A DNA stretch of 64,000 nucleotides from Bettongia penicillata ogilbyi (GCA_023548195.1 JAJHZJ010000419.1:2230773-2294772), one strand, 5' to 3'; positions 1 through 13,239 are shown, numbered from the stretch's first letter. Program-made: numbers and translations. The notes: generated from the letters alone by a model not told the origin.

Positions 1-1090
1 ATGATAGGCATTTCTAATGCAGAGACAAAATATGAGAGTGTCACTAACACTATGTATATAAATAAGTACTGATGCCACAGTGGGGGGAATAACATTCAAT
101 GAATGTTTTGTGGTCTTTCACTTATCTAACTTCTGAATACAATTAGGGTGACACTGATATATTCAGGCACCATTGTATTTGTTGCTCTAAAAAGAGACAC
201 TGTAGAATAAGATATTGTATTTAAGAGATGGGACGAACTGGGAGGTAAAGCTGCCTGGGAAAATGAGATTTAAGTGTCTAGAAAATGAGATTAGCTTTCT
301 CTACTTGATCTTTGGTGAAGCAGGGCTGAACTGAGATGTTTCAAAGCTGACAGGTTCTTGTGAATTCCCCATTTTCCTTTTTCATCCCTGGCTCCAGGAG
401 CAAAGGGCATAGGCCTTTTCTGCTCTCTCATTGTTTTTCAGTTCCGTTGTGTTGATTCCCATGTGGGAAATGGTATAACATATAGCGAGAGAGCAGCTAA
501 AGCTTCACTAAAGCCAAAGTACTTTATAATGGCCCTGCTGCTAATCCTTTAGATTCTTTCCAATGACTGCTGGAGAGATTCTATTGCCATGATTAATAGC
601 AGGTGACATTTTATACATTTTCTATAAGTGTTTGTGAAGTGAGAAGGATGCCAGTATGATCATTTCAAAGTCCCAAGTATCAAATGCCTCATCAACATCA
701 GAGTTGTGGGACAGTATTAGCCATATGGCAATTGTAATACATTTCCAAATAATTATAGGAGGAATTAGGAGCTAGTGCTTGAATTTTATTTTTTTTTAAC
801 AACCTAAGCTGCTCTAGCGATTGAGGTAATTCACTGTCTATAAGATGAGTCACAAAGTTCTATTAAGATGAGTTCATCATAGGTTAAGTGATCAGAGTAG
901 CTATCAAACTTATTAGTCAATGATATATAATTAGAAAGATCAAACTCTCTGTGTTATCCAGTTTGTTATTTAATACATCCTGTTGACCCCAGCCATCCAA
1001 CCACACAATCTTATCATTCTGACCAAGGCTACCATTTCTACCCCATTAACAAATAACTAGGTGATACAGTAGCTAACTGTATCCAGCTAA
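1..1090. other. Intergenic, nothing recognised
   Basis: AT-rich sequence with stop codons in all frames and no repeat family I can name. It lies more than 25 kb upstream of the VEGFC promoter, so it is read as intergenic 5' flank. Confidence 0.5.
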
Positions 1091-1094
1091 CAGT

Positions 1095-1345
1095 AGCTGG
1101 ACCTGAATTTAAAAAAGCCCCAACTTCAAATTCAGCCTCAAACCTTTGCTAGCTATGTGACAAAGGGCAAGCTACTGAAGTGCTGTCTGCCTTAGTTTCC
1201 TCAACTATAAAATGGGAATGAGAATAGCACATACCTCCAAGAATTGTTATGAGGATAAAATGACATTTTACATTTGTAAAAAGCAATTATCGTAATGCCT
1301 GGAACACAGCAGACATTTAATAAATCCTTTTTTCACTTTCCCTTC
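1095..1345 (+). mobile_element. MIR/MAR-type CORE-SINE
   Basis: The order of diagnostic blocks fits a MIR-type SINE on the + strand: a degraded tRNA-like head, 'gctagctatgtgac', 'cctcaactataaaatggg', then the 3' part 'gttatgaggataaaatgac' and 'gcctggaacacagcagacatt'. It is diverged and old. Confidence 0.75.
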
Positions 1346-1880
1346 CTTTCCTAATAACCACATTATAGTTGTGTTAATTAGCGAACATCTAATCTGGTTC
1401 CAACCAAAATATTTTCTTGTATTACCTCTAGGTTACAACTCCTGCACTGGCCACCCATCCCCACCAGAACAGCTACTTCCCTTTCTGTCTAGTGTTCTAG
1501 GACAAATCAATATGATCACTGCTTCTGGAAAGAAGCACCTCAGCTGATTGCCGTATGTCTCTTCACCATTCCTGCGACTTAACTTCTCTCTGGTCAGCAC
1601 TTCCTTATGTGTGATGTATCTCTGGCACAATATCTGGCACAAAGTAGTTAATAAATGTTCTTTCATTCATTATCCAGGTAAAATTTAATTTCACATTGGT
1701 ATCTGTGGCATTTTTAAATGACTTGAATGTAGAATAAGTTTATGGGTAACTGAAATGTCTAAACATTTAATATTTTTAGAAATGATCTCAAATCACACAT
1801 ATATTGCAATTCCATACTAAGATTTCAAATAGGTTGTATGTGTCTGTCCTTTGTTCCTGAGCCTATCTAAATTCCATGTT
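1346..1880. other. Intergenic, with an L2-like 3' tail
   Basis: Mostly unrecognised. Around 1600-1665 'tctggcacaaagtag' followed by 'ttaataaatgttc' resembles the end of an L2-type LINE. Confidence 0.35.
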
Positions 1881-2152
1881 AAAGTCAATGAACATTTATT
1901 AAGCATTTATTTTCTGTAGAGTTCTGTGCTCGAGTCTGGAGGAGGTAAAATAAAAATTGATAAAACAGTTCCTGACTTCATGTTCTTATCGTTAAGTAGA
2001 TTATATAATACATGTATAAATAACTACAATATTTTAGCATTTTCTTGGACAAGTCAGTCATCTATGGCCCTTATTTTCTTTACTGCAAAATAAAAGAATT
2101 GGATGATATGACCTCTGAGGTACCTTCCAAGTATAAATATGTGATTCTATGA
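1881..2152 (+). repeat. Two old repeat fragments (L2/MIR class)
   Basis: 1885-2000 carries the block 'gaacatttattaagcatttat', a fragment of an ancient dispersed repeat that recurs more than ten times in this window. 2060-2152 is a MIR-like tail with 'tactgcaaaataaaagaatt' and 'cctctgaggtaccttcc'. Confidence 0.5.
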
Positions 2153-3200
2153 GAATATATTATATATTCATAAAAAGGTGAGAGTAAAATGCTATATAAA
2201 TTCAATATCAACTGGTAAGGGAAGAATTTCCCCAAATAAGGCCAAATTCCATTTAGGCATACAAAAAGGTAAGAAATAAAGAGGAAGAAGGAATGAAAAG
2301 GCTACTCCAGGCACAGAGACAGTGTAGAAAACAAGGCACAACAAGGAGCTCTGTGCAGGGAGCAGAATAGTCCCAGCTGGAAGAAGCATACAGTAAGTAG
2401 AAGGGAGAAGCATGAGATATTAAGTGAGTAGCAGATTTAAGAAAACTTTCAATACCAGGTTTAAGATTTAAGTTTTAATTGATAGGCAAAAGGAAAGTGT
2501 TTGAGCACAGTAGTATGACCTAACCTAAACCTAGAGAAGGTTATGCTAGGAACAGTGTGAAGAAAGGTTTAAAAGAAAAAACAGCTGAGGCGAAAGACCT
2601 GCTCGAAACCTACTGTCATGGCCCAGGCAGACGACAATGAGGACAGGTCTTAAAGTGGTAGTAATAGGAATAGAAACTACGGGGGAAAGGGTAAGAACAG
2701 GACCTGGCTACTGAATTTCAGATTAGCTGTAAGAGGTAAGGAAAAGTAAAGAGATAAAGATGGTTCTGAGGATTTTAAGCTGGCTTACTATTGCGGGGTA
2801 GAGGCAAGTTGTTTTTTGGGGGGGTGGGGGAAGACAGGGGAAAAGGAAGAGGATATACATAGTTCCATTTAGGAAATATTTAGTGTGATGTGCTGGCATG
2901 CAGGCACAAATATTAGGCAGGCAGGTGGAAATCAAAGACTAAAGCTTTAAGGGGAAATTGGAATGGCATTGGTAAGACAAATCTCCATAAAGATGAGAAG
3001 TGAAGGCATGGGACTGGAAGGAATTTGGAGAGAGGAGAAGACAAGGATAGACCCTTAAACAGAATTGTGAAGAGGCTAGAGGGGTGAGAAGAATGAGCAC
3101 GAGGAGTAAACAGGGGTATTAGGTAAGGAAGGGGAGAGTAGTATTGCCAAAGCCAGGGAAGAACTGTTACCCTTGTAAAGGGTGAGGGGCGTTTAGTGTC
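2153..3200. repeat. Purine-rich ancient repeat, diverged
   Basis: The + strand is strongly A/G biased. Phrases such as 'gctactccaggcacagagac' and 'tgtttgagcacagtagtatgac' recur in related form at 9.3-9.9, 32.5-32.9, 34.6-34.8 and 41.9-42.1 kb. I read it as the 3' body of the same ancient element. No coding capacity is visible. Confidence 0.4.
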
Positions 3201-6200
3201 AAATGTTCAAGGAAAATGACGACACAAAAAAAAAACAACTGAGTATAGAGGTTATAGTTGATTATAAGAAATATCACTTTTGTACATTATTTTTGATAGT
3301 TGTATTTCCCAAAATATTTTGGAGGAATAAATAAAGCCCAAAGTTATTTTCAATTAAGGGAAGACAAAATAACATCACTCTTTGCTATGAAGAAACAAAA
3401 ATGTTGTTTATTTAGAGATCATGTCAAGTATTCAGTAACAGATGATTCATTACCATCATAGATGTACATACTCAAAATGTCATGAATTCAATTCCTGTTT
3501 TAACATTCATAGAAAGAAATCAGGGGAAAGGGGATGTTGACACTGGAAATTCAGAAGACATTTATCACAGGAGAACCTCAATACAAAATTACTGTGGAGG
3601 AAGCTTTCCATTATGGTCGGCTTGCTAAATGTTCAAGACTTGCTTGCAAGTTACCTAGCCTCAAAAATATGTCTCCCTTTAAATAGCCTTCTTTAAAAAT
3701 GGAACTTGAAAAACTTAAAAGAAAATCATTTTATTGATTTCTTTTAACATCACAATTCCCAACATATCCCCCTTTCCACACATGCTATTCAGAAAATCAT
3801 CCCTTATAACAATGAATAAAAAACGCATTCCAGCAAAAGCATCCAATATATTACGGAAGTGAAATGTTATCTGTAGTGTTGCACACCCATAGACACTCAC
3901 TTGGGTAAAGAAGAGACAAATTCTCATATCTGTGAATTGAAATTTAAACCACTTCAGAACATCTGCCCAAGTGTAAGCAATTTTTTTTAGCCTTACCATA
4001 GGTCCAATTGCAGTCAATTCTTATCAATTTCAGCAGAAATTTGAGTTTCTGAAAATGTAGAGAAGCCCCTGAAAGCCAAGTGAGTGAATTTTATATCCTG
4101 TGTTGCAAAGCCAGTCATTGCTCTGAGTGTTTTTAGTTTTATATATTAGAGACAGGGGCCAATTTTAGGAAAATTTTTAAGCAGACCTTGAAGTCTGCCT
4201 CAATTTCAATGTTTCCCTGATGTAATTTCTTTCTTTTTCTTCACAATTTGGGAAGTCTTTATGTAAAAGAAAATCAAATGGCCTCCAAAGGCAATGGATC
4301 TCAGCTTCCTTGATTCAACTTCCTGGTCAACTAAGTAATGGCTTTAAATCACTTAGAATCTGTGTCTGTCAGACTTGCTGTGTGTGTAAGACCACATGAG
4401 TTACCATACCCTTACTCTTATGACCTACTGACCACAGATACTTTGAAATGGAGATAAAGGAAAGCAGTGTCTAGAGAAGGTAGGTGGCATTATCCTTGTT
4501 ACAGTTACTTGCTGTGTCAGGGCAAAATGAACCTCCTCCTTTACAAAATGTTCAATGATTTATGAGATTATAAATTACATATTTATATATAATAATATAT
4601 AAAATAATATATAATTATAATTGTGAGATTATGAGAGATGAAATAATGATTTATGATACTATGAAAAATGACTTGTTCATACCAATGTCAAGCCTCAACT
4701 ACTAAAACAGTTCTGGCATCAAACTAGTGCCTACAGCATACTCCCTGTTTTCAGCACTTTTGTATTCTAGAGGCCCAATGTTTTCATTTCATTTTCTGAC
4801 TGTTAACTAAGTTGGACTTAGCTTCCTTGGAATGACTTCATGTTTAAAACCTTTTTCAACTGTTAGCCATCAAAATTTACCTATTCCATTTTCACGATAT
4901 TCCTCAACCCCAACCTCATCCCTTTACCATCCCCTTTAGCTTATTTCACTAGCTAATCTGATATAGAATAATCTTTGATAATGTGTGAACTGGTCCTAAT
5001 AATTAAATGAATTATCCTTCCTAGGTAACATATTTGCATTTTAATATGTTACAAGACAATGCCTTAACCCAAATGGGCATGTCTAATGGTCTCAGAAAGA
5101 GAAGTTAGAGTATAAAAGGAGTTTAGAAAAGCATTATTAGGAAATCAAGATAAGTGCTATCATCACACAGTAGTTAAAAGGCTAAGAAATTATCATTCTA
5201 ACACTTAAATTAAATTGTAGTGTTGCCAAAAATTTTCGTAAGACCAATTTTTTTTTGGAGCCAGAAGGGTAAAATCTCAATTAAAAAAACAGGAAGAGAT
5301 AATACAAATCTGAATTTTGTGATAAAATTGTGTTACTTAAGAAGAATTATGGAGGAAGTTTATGATACAGTAGCTATTTTCACAAGATGTCAAAATATCT
5401 GAAAAATAAGAAAAAAATAAGTGAACAATCCAGATGTTTTATCCAGATGCTTCCAAATTATTTCAAATTTGACATTATGTAAACTTAATAAAAGAATGAT
5501 AGAATTTTAAATTTGACATTCCTATGTTTAAATATTGCATGGTTGTATTCAGCTTACATATATATTTATATATATACATATATGCGGTGAAAGACACCCA
5601 TGTAAAGAGATAATTCAAGTTAAAGTAAATGACACTTACATTCTTTGTATTAATTTTTGCTTAGGTTTACGTGCACCCATCAACTCACAGCTCTGGACAT
5701 ATTTTACATGTTTATGTTGCGGTCTGTGTTTATATTTCAATTGTCTCTATCATTGCAGAATATAAGTACTTAGTCAAAGATGCCAGTTTTCTACAACACC
5801 ACCCAGCGACAAGGAAGAGATATCTTCCAAACTTGTAAAGTTGCTATATTAAAACTAAAATAAGAGGATTATGTAAACAACAAATGAATGGATATATATA
5901 TATACTATTTCTAAAGACCATCAGAAAGGATGTTTTCAAGTGTCTTAAGTTAGCATCACTTTCTCTCAGTCTTTGGCTAAACTTAGGGACTTTCCTGAGG
6001 GGAAAGGGAAATATTTTATGACAGAATGTAAGAATAATATCAAAACTCATGGGCATAATTCTAAATCTCAAGTTTGCACTCTGTTTTTCTTCCCATTTAT
6101 TTCAGAGATAAATTCACTTTAAAAATGCCAGAAAGAAAATAATAAAATCACAGAATGGTTAAATTAACCTTTGGTAAATGAAGATTATGTAGCTAATTAA

Positions 6201-7780
6201 TATGGGAATATTCAAGTATCATAGAATGAAAGAATGCTATTATCTTAGCTTGAGCACTGGAGATATATTTCAGCACCTTCCCTCCCTCCTTTTCTTTCTA
6301 AGGCTGGTTTGGAGCAGGAGTTAGGGAACTAGGCCCCTTTGACCACATTTAGCTGACATACTGAGTGCCTCCATGTCTCTCTCTTAAATAAGCTCCTCCT
6401 CAAAGTACTCCTTATCTAAGAAAAGGATGTCACGCTGTGTCAAAGATCACTTCACAGCTGTTCTGGTATATTAACTTGATGTTTAAAGTATAGACATTGA
6501 CAGTCCCAATTATATACGTAACTAAATACATGACTCCCAAACAATTTGACTTCAAGAGACATTGAGCATTGCTGCAACAGGACTTTAGCTGACTGTTCAT
6601 TCATTGGCCATCTCCCCACCCCTAAATAGCTATGCATTTTCCAGACAGCTCTCACAATGAACATGCATGGCTCACATTCACAGGAGTTGGAGGAAGACCC
6701 TTATCTTAATCAAGAGGTGTTCTGTTCTTTAGGTCTCTGTCTCTATGTCAATAAAGATTCTTCTTTTCAACATAATTGGCATTATTTTTCAAGTGGTAGT
6801 AAATTTTCTTGGAGATTCATTTTATAATTTCCAGGCTTGATATGTATGTACTGAAACAACATGAGGTTATAGTGAATGATGACTTCCATGCTTAAAAAGC
6901 CTATCAATTCAACCTGCTTTCTTTTCCTAAGTTGTTTTGGGGCATCTAATCAGATTTCACAGTTTTATTTACATGTGCAGTAGTCTTTTTTTCTATTCAG
7001 ATAGAAGCCCAGTTTAAATGTAGATGAGATTCCGCTGGCATGCAATCCATGGAAAGAAAGCTTCAAGTGCCAACTATGCTATGTGCCAACCTATTTAGGA
7101 GAAATATTGGCTCCTTGCACAAAGGAGGAAAAAATGAGGCATGAGTGTTTCCGATTAGTCTTAATGGGATATTAATTTGAAGATTTATTCTTCATCTTTA
7201 ACATGCTGATGATAAATCAGTTTAATTCCAAACCCAACTCATTTAATAAAGAGAGCAATGTTGATTCATCTCTTGGCACCTGTCCTTACAAATAATTCAA
7301 GTCTAGTATAGCAGCCAGCAGTCAAACAAGGTATGAGAGATACATAAAGGGAGAAACAAAGATTGATGGAATCCAAAGGAGGTAGACATCTTAGGATAAA
7401 ACTTGAGTGGCCTGAGCAGGTAGGTCTTGTCAAGAATTTAAATGAGTAGGGAGTTGGGGCGAGGACTCAACAAAGGAATACAAATAAAAAAATTAAGAAA
7501 GAGTTCATACTGAGCTCAAGGAGATTCAGTAATGAACTGTTTAACAAAATCCGTTCTGTAACAAAATCTCTCATTTTATGAACAAATAGCAATATGAGAT
7601 CAATGATGGTACAATTAGGTGGATCTGGAAATTGGATCACATATTTGTGGACTCTTATGTTTGAGAAATGTAAAAATTTGATGGTGGAGGAATCAGAATT
7701 GATTAAATGTCCACCTAAAGAATGGTAATCAGTGTCAGCTTACAGAGACATTTCCAGGGGATTCATGCAAGCATCTCTTT
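3201..7780. other. TE-poor intergenic stretch, nothing recognised
   Basis: About 4.6 kb of AT-rich sequence with no SINE or LINE block I can identify and no plausible gene. It contains short AT-dinucleotide patches near 4577-4620 and 5558-5585. The low repeat load for this window is noted among the findings. Confidence 0.4.
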
Positions 7781-7784
7781 TTTG

Positions 7785-8295
7785 ATCTATGTTGGATAGT
7801 ATTTCCATCAATGACTTGGCTGAAGCCATAGTTGGCATGCTTATCAAGTTAGCAAATGATATAAAGCTAGCGACTGGTGATACGTTATATGAGAGTGCAT
7901 ATGTAAAAAGATCTTAATAGATGGGATCAATGGAACAAATCTGATAGTACAGTGTCTTGAACATATTAGGTATTTAATTAATGCTTATTGAAATACAATG
8001 AATTGTATTGAAGAAGATTAAATTTAATTGGAAGAAATATAAAGTCCCATAGGGGTACAAAAATTTGCTGTACAAGTGAAGACATGGTGAGCTGTAGCTA
8101 GCAAAAATTTACATGAAGATCTGAGGCATTTTTGTTTTGTTTTCATGAATTGGAAATTTTAAAAAATCAGTAGTACAATACAGAACACCACAAAAATATG
8201 ATTTTAAAGCTCCATTGAGACACACTGTCTCATACAAGAAAGATATGACACATATTATTGTATAATGGTTAGAACACATCTGGAAGTGAATGCTT
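7785..8295 (+). mobile_element. L3/CR1 LINE ORF2 fossil
   Basis: From about 7800 the + strand, allowing for frame breaks, encodes a run like INDLAEAIVGMLIKLANDIKLA, which lines up with the CR1/L3 reverse-transcriptase segment that normally reads FADDTKL. The catalytic box is decayed to LAND (about 7849-7860). Further blocks follow in the family order: 'aaatttaattggaagaaat' with 'aaagtcccata' near 8040, and 'gaacacatctggaagtg' near 8270. A short foreign-looking stretch interrupts it at about 7950-8000. It is a dead, heavily mutated copy. Confidence 0.7.
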
Positions 8296-8954
8296 AATTC
8301 AGTCAATTAATAACATTGATTAAGCACCTACTATGTGCCAGGCACCCAGAACCACATATTAGAAATGATATTGACAAGGTAGAACATATCTAACTTTCTG
8401 AGCTCCTCTAAATCTAAGACCCACTGAAAAGAGAAGGACTACTCTCTCACCATCCATTGATCTTTTAAGGGACTTAAAAGGGGATTTGTTAAGAAACTCA
8501 CAGGTTCCATAAGTATCCATACAATATTAAAAAAACATGAAGATCTCCAAGATCTACATCATATGTACCCACCATGGCAAATTTGTGGAGGGACATGAAT
8601 AAGAATAGCAGAGGATGGGTAACTATAGGCTAATTGTGTGAAATTCACATTTTGATAAAATTACAAAATCCATTAGACTATTGGAATGTTATCAAGAAAC
8701 ATTAAATGACAAATATACATCAGGGGTAGAAAGTTCCATAGCAAATGAAAAAATTAACTGTTTATGACTTACAAAAGTCTAATAAAGATTGACTTACAAC
8801 TTAATACTGGCTCTCCAACACGCTTTAGGCCATTTGTTTTTCCTTATAATTCCCCTTCTGCTGAATTTGATATTTACTTATAATTTGATTGCCATGGAAT
8901 TGGTTTTCCTATGGAATCTATTTTTCAATGAAGTATATATTAAGTCTACAGAAG
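8296..8954. other. Intergenic; one short ancient-repeat block
   Basis: 8305-8345 carries 'taagcacctactatgtgcca', the core of the ancient dispersed repeat. The remainder is unrecognised. Confidence 0.4.
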
Positions 8955-9115
8955 CTAAGTGGCATTGTTGATAGAGTGCTGGGTCTGAAGTCAGGAAGAC
9001 TCATTTTCTGAGTTCAAATCTGGCCTTAGATACTGACAAGCTGGGTAACCCTGTGCAAGTCACTTAACCCTGTTTGCTTCAGTTCCTCATCTGTAAAATG
9101 AGCTCGAGAAACTCA
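8955..9115 (+). mobile_element. Marsupial tRNA-derived SINE (MAR/WSINE type)
   Basis: It has the head 'ggcattgttgatagagtgct', 'ctgaagtcaggaagactca', 'gagttcaaatctggcc' (B-box region), 'gtgcaagtcacttaaccct' and 'cctcatctgtaaaatgagct' in order. It is 3' truncated just after the CORE. Confidence 0.85.
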
Positions 9116-9184
9116 AAATCTTATGAAAAATGAATGTTGAAAATTATCTTTATATGTAATTGGGAAAAAAATAAATACTTTTTC

Positions 9185-9315
9185 TCTGTATCTATTGTAT
9201 TGTCCCTATTAGGATATGAACTCCTTGAGGATAAAGATTATTTCATTTTGTCTTTTTATTCTCATTGGCACAGAGTAGGTGCTTAATAAGTACTTATTAA
9301 ATTCAATTGAAATTG
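9185..9315 (+). mobile_element. L2-type LINE 3' end
   Basis: 'gatatgaactccttgaggat' followed by 'ggcacagagtaggtgcttaa' and 'taagtacttatt' is the typical 3' terminus of marsupial L2-class LINEs. Confidence 0.65.
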
Positions 9316-9329
9316 CCCATGACTATGGT

Positions 9330-10230
9330 TTGAAGGAACAGAGATTCTTCCAGGTGCAGGTAAATGAGGGTGGTGGTGGAGGGAGTATATTTTAGACATA
9401 CGGCAATGGGGAAAAGATGGGGATGAAATACCATGTAGAGGGAGCAAACCAGGTTATGGAGGGCTCTTTAAAGATCTGGGAGTCATCAGGATGGACAGGA
9501 TATTTGATTCCATGGGAGCTGATGAGATCACTAAGGGAGAGAGTTTAGAAAGAAAGAAGATTCCAGGTAGGGATGGAGTAGGGTTTATTCAAACATGGTG
9601 GACAACATATATATGGTGATCTATAAGGAGATTTAGATAACATGGTAAGATAGGAAGAGAATCTAGAATGAGAAACTAATCAATTGTAGCAAAAAAAAAA
9701 AATCACAAAGGAAGAAGACTGAAAAGAAAAAGAGCTCATTGGATTCTGCTTTCATCCAAGAAATTACTGATAAACCTGGAAAGGGTAGCTACAATTGAAG
9801 GGCAGTAAAGGGGTCAGAAGTTAGATGCAAGTCCTTGTCAGGGACTGAGACAAGACTGAGAGGTGAGGAAATGGAGGCAATGACTACAGACAAACCTTTC
9901 TAGGACTTTTACTGTGAAAAAGATAGGACAATAACTTGTGATAATGCCAGGGTCAAATAAAAATAGTGGTTCATGTTTTCTTATTTATGAAGAAAATATG
10001 GAGATTTTGCTAAGTAGTAGGGAAGGAGGCAATTTATAAGAAGAGTCTGAAGGTGAGAGAGGATATTGATCAAGAGGGTGAGCATTGAAAAGAGAAAGTA
10101 GAAGGATTAGGTGAGGAGAAGTGTCTATAAAAGTAAACTCCATACTGTCTGAGAGCAAAGACCGTTCTGCACTCCTTGTATATTCTCCCATTACACAGTC
10201 TTAAACAGATGGCAGATGTTTAATAAATAC
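9330..10230. repeat. Purine-rich ancient repeat, diverged
   Basis: It includes 'ccatgggagctgatgagatc' (9508-9530), a block I associate with the internal part of a long dispersed marsupial/mammalian repeat. A purine bias persists to about 9900. No gene is supported. Confidence 0.45.
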
Positions 10231-10439
10231 TTTTTTAAAAATTTAAGAATTAGATTACAGAATCGCAGAAAACAACAGGAAAACAAAAAGATTAGGGGAA
10301 AACCCACGGGATCAGAATTCATGAAATCTGTGTTTCAATTCAAAATGTACAACTAAAAGTTTTTAAAATTTAAGCAGGTCAGATAATCCTCCTTGACCTT
10401 AGTCTCTTCATCTCTTAAATAGGAAGAACAGATTATTGT
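10231..10439. other. Intergenic, nothing recognised
   Basis: Short AT-rich spacer with a weak MIR-like patch near 10390-10440. Confidence 0.3.
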
Positions 10440-11225
10440 TGATGGTCCTTTGCTTTCAAAAAATACAAGTAACGTCACAATGTTGAAGTCAAGATGCAGA
10501 GCGCTTGACTGGGGCTAATCACTTTTGTGTGGGTGTGTGTTTCAATCACAGGGTGTGACCCCATCTGCTACAGTAAGTAGGTCAGGTTTGGGTGAAGCAG
10601 ACAACTTGGGGAGCACCTTTTCTAGCCCCTTCCTCCTGGCAGGAAGTGAGCAGTCTTTAACAGGGATGCTCAGACACCCAGGGGGCTACTGAATTCTATT
10701 TTGGTCCTGTGAATGGATCTCTACATGCTGCTTCCTCATTCACTGGTCACCGCAGGACTCCAAGGTAGATGGAGTGGTGGATGATGACTGATGTCTTGAC
10801 TTGCATGTTAATTTGATTTAAGTGATGTGGAACTGTGCAGTTATCAGCCTCCCTCTCTCTTCCAGAATCACCAATGTCCAATTGCAAGACAGAAGTCAAG
10901 ATGATGATGAGTATTGCAGTGGATGACCTTGGCTTCCTGTAGGTTTATCCAAGTTCTGAGCACTCCATAACACCTGCTTTAGCCACCTTCATAGACACTA
11001 AAACAAAATTGTTTTCATCTGCTCATTTTGTTGGGAGAAATATTTACATGTTTGGATAGGCATCCCCCTAGCTCACTGGTCTGAGGTCCATTGGCTACCC
11101 TCAACCTGGTTTAACCCATCTGCCAAGACAGTTTTACTGGGTTATGGTCTCAGCTTCTTGGAGCCACAGGTGAGAGGCAGGTGACAGGTGACCACCTGAG
11201 GTGAGTGATCCCATACACTCTAGGA
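10440..11225 (+). mobile_element. Large marsupial dispersed repeat (unclassified)
   Basis: The stretch matches in order what I remember of a common long opossum repeat: 'gtcttgacttgcatg', 'gcctccctctctcttccaga', 'gcagtggatgaccttggctt', 'ctcaacctggtttaaccca', 'gagccacaggtgagaggcag'. It keeps no open reading frame. The family name and its class (RTE-mobilised or LTR-like) are uncertain. Related shorter units lie at 31.05-31.65 kb and 62.85 kb. Confidence 0.6.
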
Positions 11226-11239
11226 AGAATTAGATTACA

Positions 11240-11430
11240 GAATAACAGAATCAACAAATCTGAGAGTGGGAAGGCACCTCAGCAACCATATTGTCCACAC
11301 TCCAAACCATAAACAAAATAGAATCACAACTGTAACATGCCTGACAGAACATTACCAGCTGCTGCTCAGAGACCTCCAAGGAGGACAGTATCTCCTTTGG
11401 GATATCTTTAAGGTCTCTCCTAGTTCTAAA
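11240..11430 (-). mobile_element. L3/CR1 LINE 3' fragment
   Basis: Read on the + strand it starts with 'acagaatcaacaaatctgag', then 'gaaggcacctcagcaaccat' and 'ggacagtatctcctttggga', the reverse-complement order of CR1/L3 3' ends. Confidence 0.5.
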
Positions 11431-11441
11431 ATTCTATAAGC

Positions 11442-11672
11442 CTAAGGAGTTCTTAGTCGTGGGCCCCTTTGGCTATTTGGTGAATCCTAGGATATCTTCT
11501 CTGAATTGTGTTTGGTGCCTACACTCATAATTTTTTAAAAAATATCAAAATTTTGTTAGAAGTTAGTGAAAAAAATATAATTTTTTTCTCTTTGAAGTCT
11601 TCCATCTACCTGAAATCTATTCTTGACCTTTGGGAATTCGTGTCCCTATGTTAAGAACCCCAGATTTCAGGT
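11442..11672. mobile_element. Non-autonomous hAT (Charlie/MER-like) element
   Basis: The ends are inverted copies: 'aaggagttcttag' at the left and 'gttaagaacccca' at the right. The interior has 'gggcccctttggctatttgg' and an A/T-rich middle, as in MER20-class hAT elements. Confidence 0.6.
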
Positions 11673-13239
11673 CTAACCTTTCTAAGAATGGGAAGATTCA
11701 TGTCATCCAAATGCAATGGCTCTCCCATGGACAGTGGTGGATAAACACTTAAAAGTCTTAGTCTTTCATTATCTTTTGTCTATAATCTATGTAATACCAA
11801 TGCTCTGTTATGACAACTTTGTCCCAGGTTTAGAAATGTAACTAAATAATTGGGTAACAACTTATAGTTTAGTCTGCCTTATGAGATTTGGGAAACATAT
11901 TAACAAACCATCAAGGAGAGTGACACTGTTTTTTAATGTTGCTTCTATATTCTTGGGGTACCCCACTCTTTGGGGACTGAATCCCCAAAAGGAACCATAG
12001 TTTCTAGCATTAGAATGATCCAAGTTTGCCCAGGAGTGATTTATATCTTTGTATCATATGACTTTTGTTTTTTTAAGCGAGAAGGACAAGTAAGTGGGAA
12101 CATGAGGGAGGAGAAATTGAGTAGAATATATGAGACGTTAGGAAATGGAAAGAAAGAAGGAAGAGAAGGAGAGGAGAGGGCAGGGGGCATGGCTATGAAA
12201 GAGAGAAAAGGAAAGTTAATTTTTAAGGTCCAACAGCATACTGGGTTCCAAGATGTGGTGGGTTAACTGAGGAAGCCCCAAATCCTCCAATCTGTGCAAA
12301 GACTGTTTTACAAAGAAACAAGTATGTGACATAGTTTCTTCAGGAAAACCATTAACAACAGCAGACATTTGAACTTCCTTCTTTGGAGATCTTGTATTTA
12401 CCTCTATAAAGCAGGAAACATGATAGCATGCTTGAAATATTTCTTCCATAAGTGTGCAAACTCCAAGTATTTATGTAGCATCACTTTACAACAAATAAGA
12501 CACAACAAATGAAAACCAAAGGACAGATTCCCTGCACTTGAGATCTGGGGATTTGTATATCGTTTTTATTATTTGTATTGTATTGTGTATCCAAAGTGCA
12601 TACTTTAGAAGAAAGTTTTAAACAACCCTCCAACATTAGACACAAATAGATTTTTCAGTTATCCTTAACCACATTATAAGTGTATTGTTGTTTTGAAAGT
12701 CTAAAGTACTGCTATTTGTGTGGGGGGGAGGTGCAGAGAGGGAATGAAAAGACCCATGAGTGAACTTATCCATATTAAGTATATGCTACTACTTTTCCAT
12801 GGTGTTCAGCTACAAAGATTATTTGCAAGACACATCATTCTTGGCATGTCTGTGTCTTTGCCTCTCAGAAAGGCTTTTTTCCACTGGTTTCCAATACTCC
12901 TCCTTTTCCTCCCCCCCCCCCCCCCCCGCCCTCCACCGCAACATACTAGTGTAGATGCCGCTTCATTTTCCAAATAACACTAAAGCATCTTCTTAATCAT
13001 TTCTGTAATTACAAGTGATCCTCTATCATGTGAGTCGGGAGCTTTCTGTAGGTTAAGGTGCATGAAGGAGAATGCTCTTTTGAACTACTCCCAACCATTC
13101 ATCCCACTCAGGAAACCAGTCTAAGCAGCTTTCAAAAATTCTTAGGAAATGGAGTTACTGAGTGGTCATGTGCGTTCCCAGCTAACTAGCTGATCGTTCT
13201 CTAAAATACATGAATGGAGTTTACTGATGAGATGTTGAC
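11673..13239. other. Intergenic, nothing recognised apart from a poly-C run
   Basis: No gene and no named repeat. 12100-12220 is purine-rich. 12911-12927 is an uninterrupted run of 17 C. Confidence 0.4.

Noticed and set aside
8955..9115. Possible tRNA genes in SINE heads
   Set aside because: Heads are diverged and embedded in SINE sequence, so they are retroposons and not tRNA genes.
12216..12449. 77-codon - strand frame that looks protein-like
   Set aside because: No similarity I know, no promoter or splice context, and it sits in intergenic debris.
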